NCBI GenBank assembly: GCA_016297535.1
Contig: JAEDGL010000006.1
Coordinates: 1-41,163 of the forward strand
Length of the DNA: 41,163 nucleotides
Origin: Clostridia bacterium
GTDB lineage: Bacteria; Bacillota; Clostridia; Christensenellales; Aristaeellaceae
Direction: 5' to 3'
Under the pieces are notes generated by a model. It did no database searches. It was not told the origin of the DNA and was given only the letters and a program-made list of their open reading frames with translations. This document shows positions 40,784 through 41,163 of the stretch, in pieces. The position numbers and the translations under genes are program-made. How positions within the stretch are numbered: the first letter of the stretch is position 1; the number at the start of each line of letters is the position of its first letter.

Positions 40784-40812
40784 ATTATACCCTGTTTAAA
40801 GGGGGAATGCAA
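40784..40812 (-). promoter_or_regulatory. Sigma-A promoter for the cyclophilin gene
   Basis: On the minus strand TTGCAT (40812-40807), 17 bases, TATAAT (40789-40784). It lies downstream of the 53-residue ORF and about 73 bases before the cyclophilin start. Confidence 0.82.
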
Positions 40813-40848
40813 TGGGAGATGCGCAAGTTTGCATACGATTTGCCCGAT

Positions 40849-41010
40849 TTATTCCTTTTCGGCGGCAGGCTCTGTATCGATCAGCCAGATCCGCTTTTCA
40901 AACCCTCCACGCTGTTTTGCTCTGGCTTTGCAAATGGCTTCCACTTGCTCAATGGTGCTTCCGCGCGCAATGATCACGGCGCGACAAGGTATTCCGTAAA
41001 TGGTTTTCAT
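40849..41010 (-). CDS. Small hypothetical protein overlapping the ispE end
   Basis: 53 residues, starting MKTIYGIPCRAVIIARGST and ending TEPAAEKE. The ATG overlaps the ispE stop by 4 bases (ATGA), with GGTGAAGAA upstream as a possible ribosome binding site, which is typical of a real coupled gene. The middle, IEQVEAICKARAKQRGGFEKRIWLID, could form a helix followed by a strand. I recognise no family, and there is no membrane segment or signal peptide. It could be a small regulatory or stress protein; that is unknown. Confidence 0.55.
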   Translation of the reverse strand: MKTIYGIPCRAVIIARGSTIEQVEAICKARAKQRGGFEKRIWLIDTEPAAEKE

Positions 41011-41163
41011 TTTTCTTCACCCAGCGTATGCGTTGTCCATACTTCGCCCCAGCCGTTAGCCAGCGCGATGGGACGCAGCTTTTTACAGGCGGTCTTTGCG
41101 GCTTTCTCGCTTTCAAACACGCCGTAAACCACCGAGCCGCTGCCGGTCATCATGCCGCGCACC
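41007..41163 (-). CDS. ispE: 4-diphosphocytidyl-2-C-methyl-D-erythritol kinase, C-terminal end (5' part outside window)
   Basis: The last 51 residues of a protein that enters the window from the right. VRGMMTGSGSVVYGVFES is the conserved GHMP-kinase motif 3 (MSGSGSAVFG in typical IspE), which closes the ATP site. IspE phosphorylates the methylerythritol intermediate in the non-mevalonate isoprenoid pathway. Nothing upstream can be seen, so the call rests on this motif and its position about 45 residues from the end, as in IspE. It overlaps the small ORF at 40849-41010 by 4 bases. Confidence 0.82.
   Translation of the reverse strand, partial: VRGMMTGSGSVVYGVFESEKAAKTACKKLRPIALANGWGEVWTTHTLGEEK

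Noticed and set aside
40780..41127. Plus-strand frame over the ispE end
   Set aside because: It lies antisense to the ispE C-terminus and the coupled 53-residue ORF.
1..41163. tRNA genes, rRNA genes, CRISPR arrays, prophage or integrase sites
   Set aside because: No T-loop signature, repeat-spacer pattern or phage gene was seen by eye in any gap; a tRNAscan-SE and CRISPR search would settle it.

Overview
The window is a gene-dense piece of bacterial chromosome with moderately high GC and strong AGGAGG-type ribosome binding sites. It points to an endospore-forming member of the Clostridia (Bacillota). The evidence is dipicolinate synthase (dpaA-dpaB), sporulation protein YunB, a YkvI-type membrane protein, an FtsK/SpoIIIE translocase, MutS2, a U32-family protein and sigma-A promoters of the TTGaca-17-TAtAAT kind. 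A gut-type Clostridium relative is my best guess, but the species cannot be fixed from this sequence. No tRNA, rRNA, CRISPR array or intact mobile element was seen. The only mobile trace is a truncated transposase near 7.6 kb.

Layout. (1) 1-4083, plus strand: the 3' end of ileS with its terminator, then a tightly packed RNA-modification and nucleotide-hygiene operon (methyltransferase, RluA-type pseudouridine synthase, tgt, Nudix hydrolase). (2) 4270-7377: small accessory genes (S51 peptidase and GNAT acetyltransferase on minus, a P-loop kinase-like protein on plus, an M20 amidohydrolase on minus). (3) 7450-8019: transposase remnant and a terminator. (4) 8020-12847: ykvI-like gene, maltose phosphorylase under its own promoter, then dpaAB. 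(5) 12878-18545: DUF3298 secreted protein, ftsK, mtnA and a half-size EamA transporter, read as one operon. (6) 18548-22940: a secreted SH3/peptidoglycan-binding protein on minus, divergent from an 819-residue coiled-coil protein of unknown function followed by a small FakA-like protein. (7) 22950-28830: class A penicillin-binding protein on minus, divergent from yunB, then a large surface membrane protein with CARDB-like domains behind a structured leader. (8) 28860-31295: DUF2461 protein and a phosphohexomutase. (9) 31303-41163, all minus: GH18 glycosidase; a co-directional series U32 protein - mutS2 - response regulator - histidine kinase - aroK; a cyclophilin; a 53-residue ORF; and the 3' end of ispE.

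How the genes fit together: most encode core housekeeping (translation quality, replication and repair, wall synthesis, isoprenoid and shikimate steps), with sporulation genes interleaved. The parts least explained by known biology are the 819-residue protein with what looks like a decayed AAA+ module, the hairpin that contains both a sigma-K-like promoter and the dpaA ribosome binding site, the GC hairpin placed between ribosome binding site and start codon of the surface protein gene, and the C-terminal domain of the SH3/peptidoglycan-binding protein.

Several starts are non-ATG (tgt, ykvI-like and the SH3 protein use GTG; dpaA, the penicillin-binding protein and the response regulator use TTG). 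They were chosen because a good ribosome binding site sits at the right distance.
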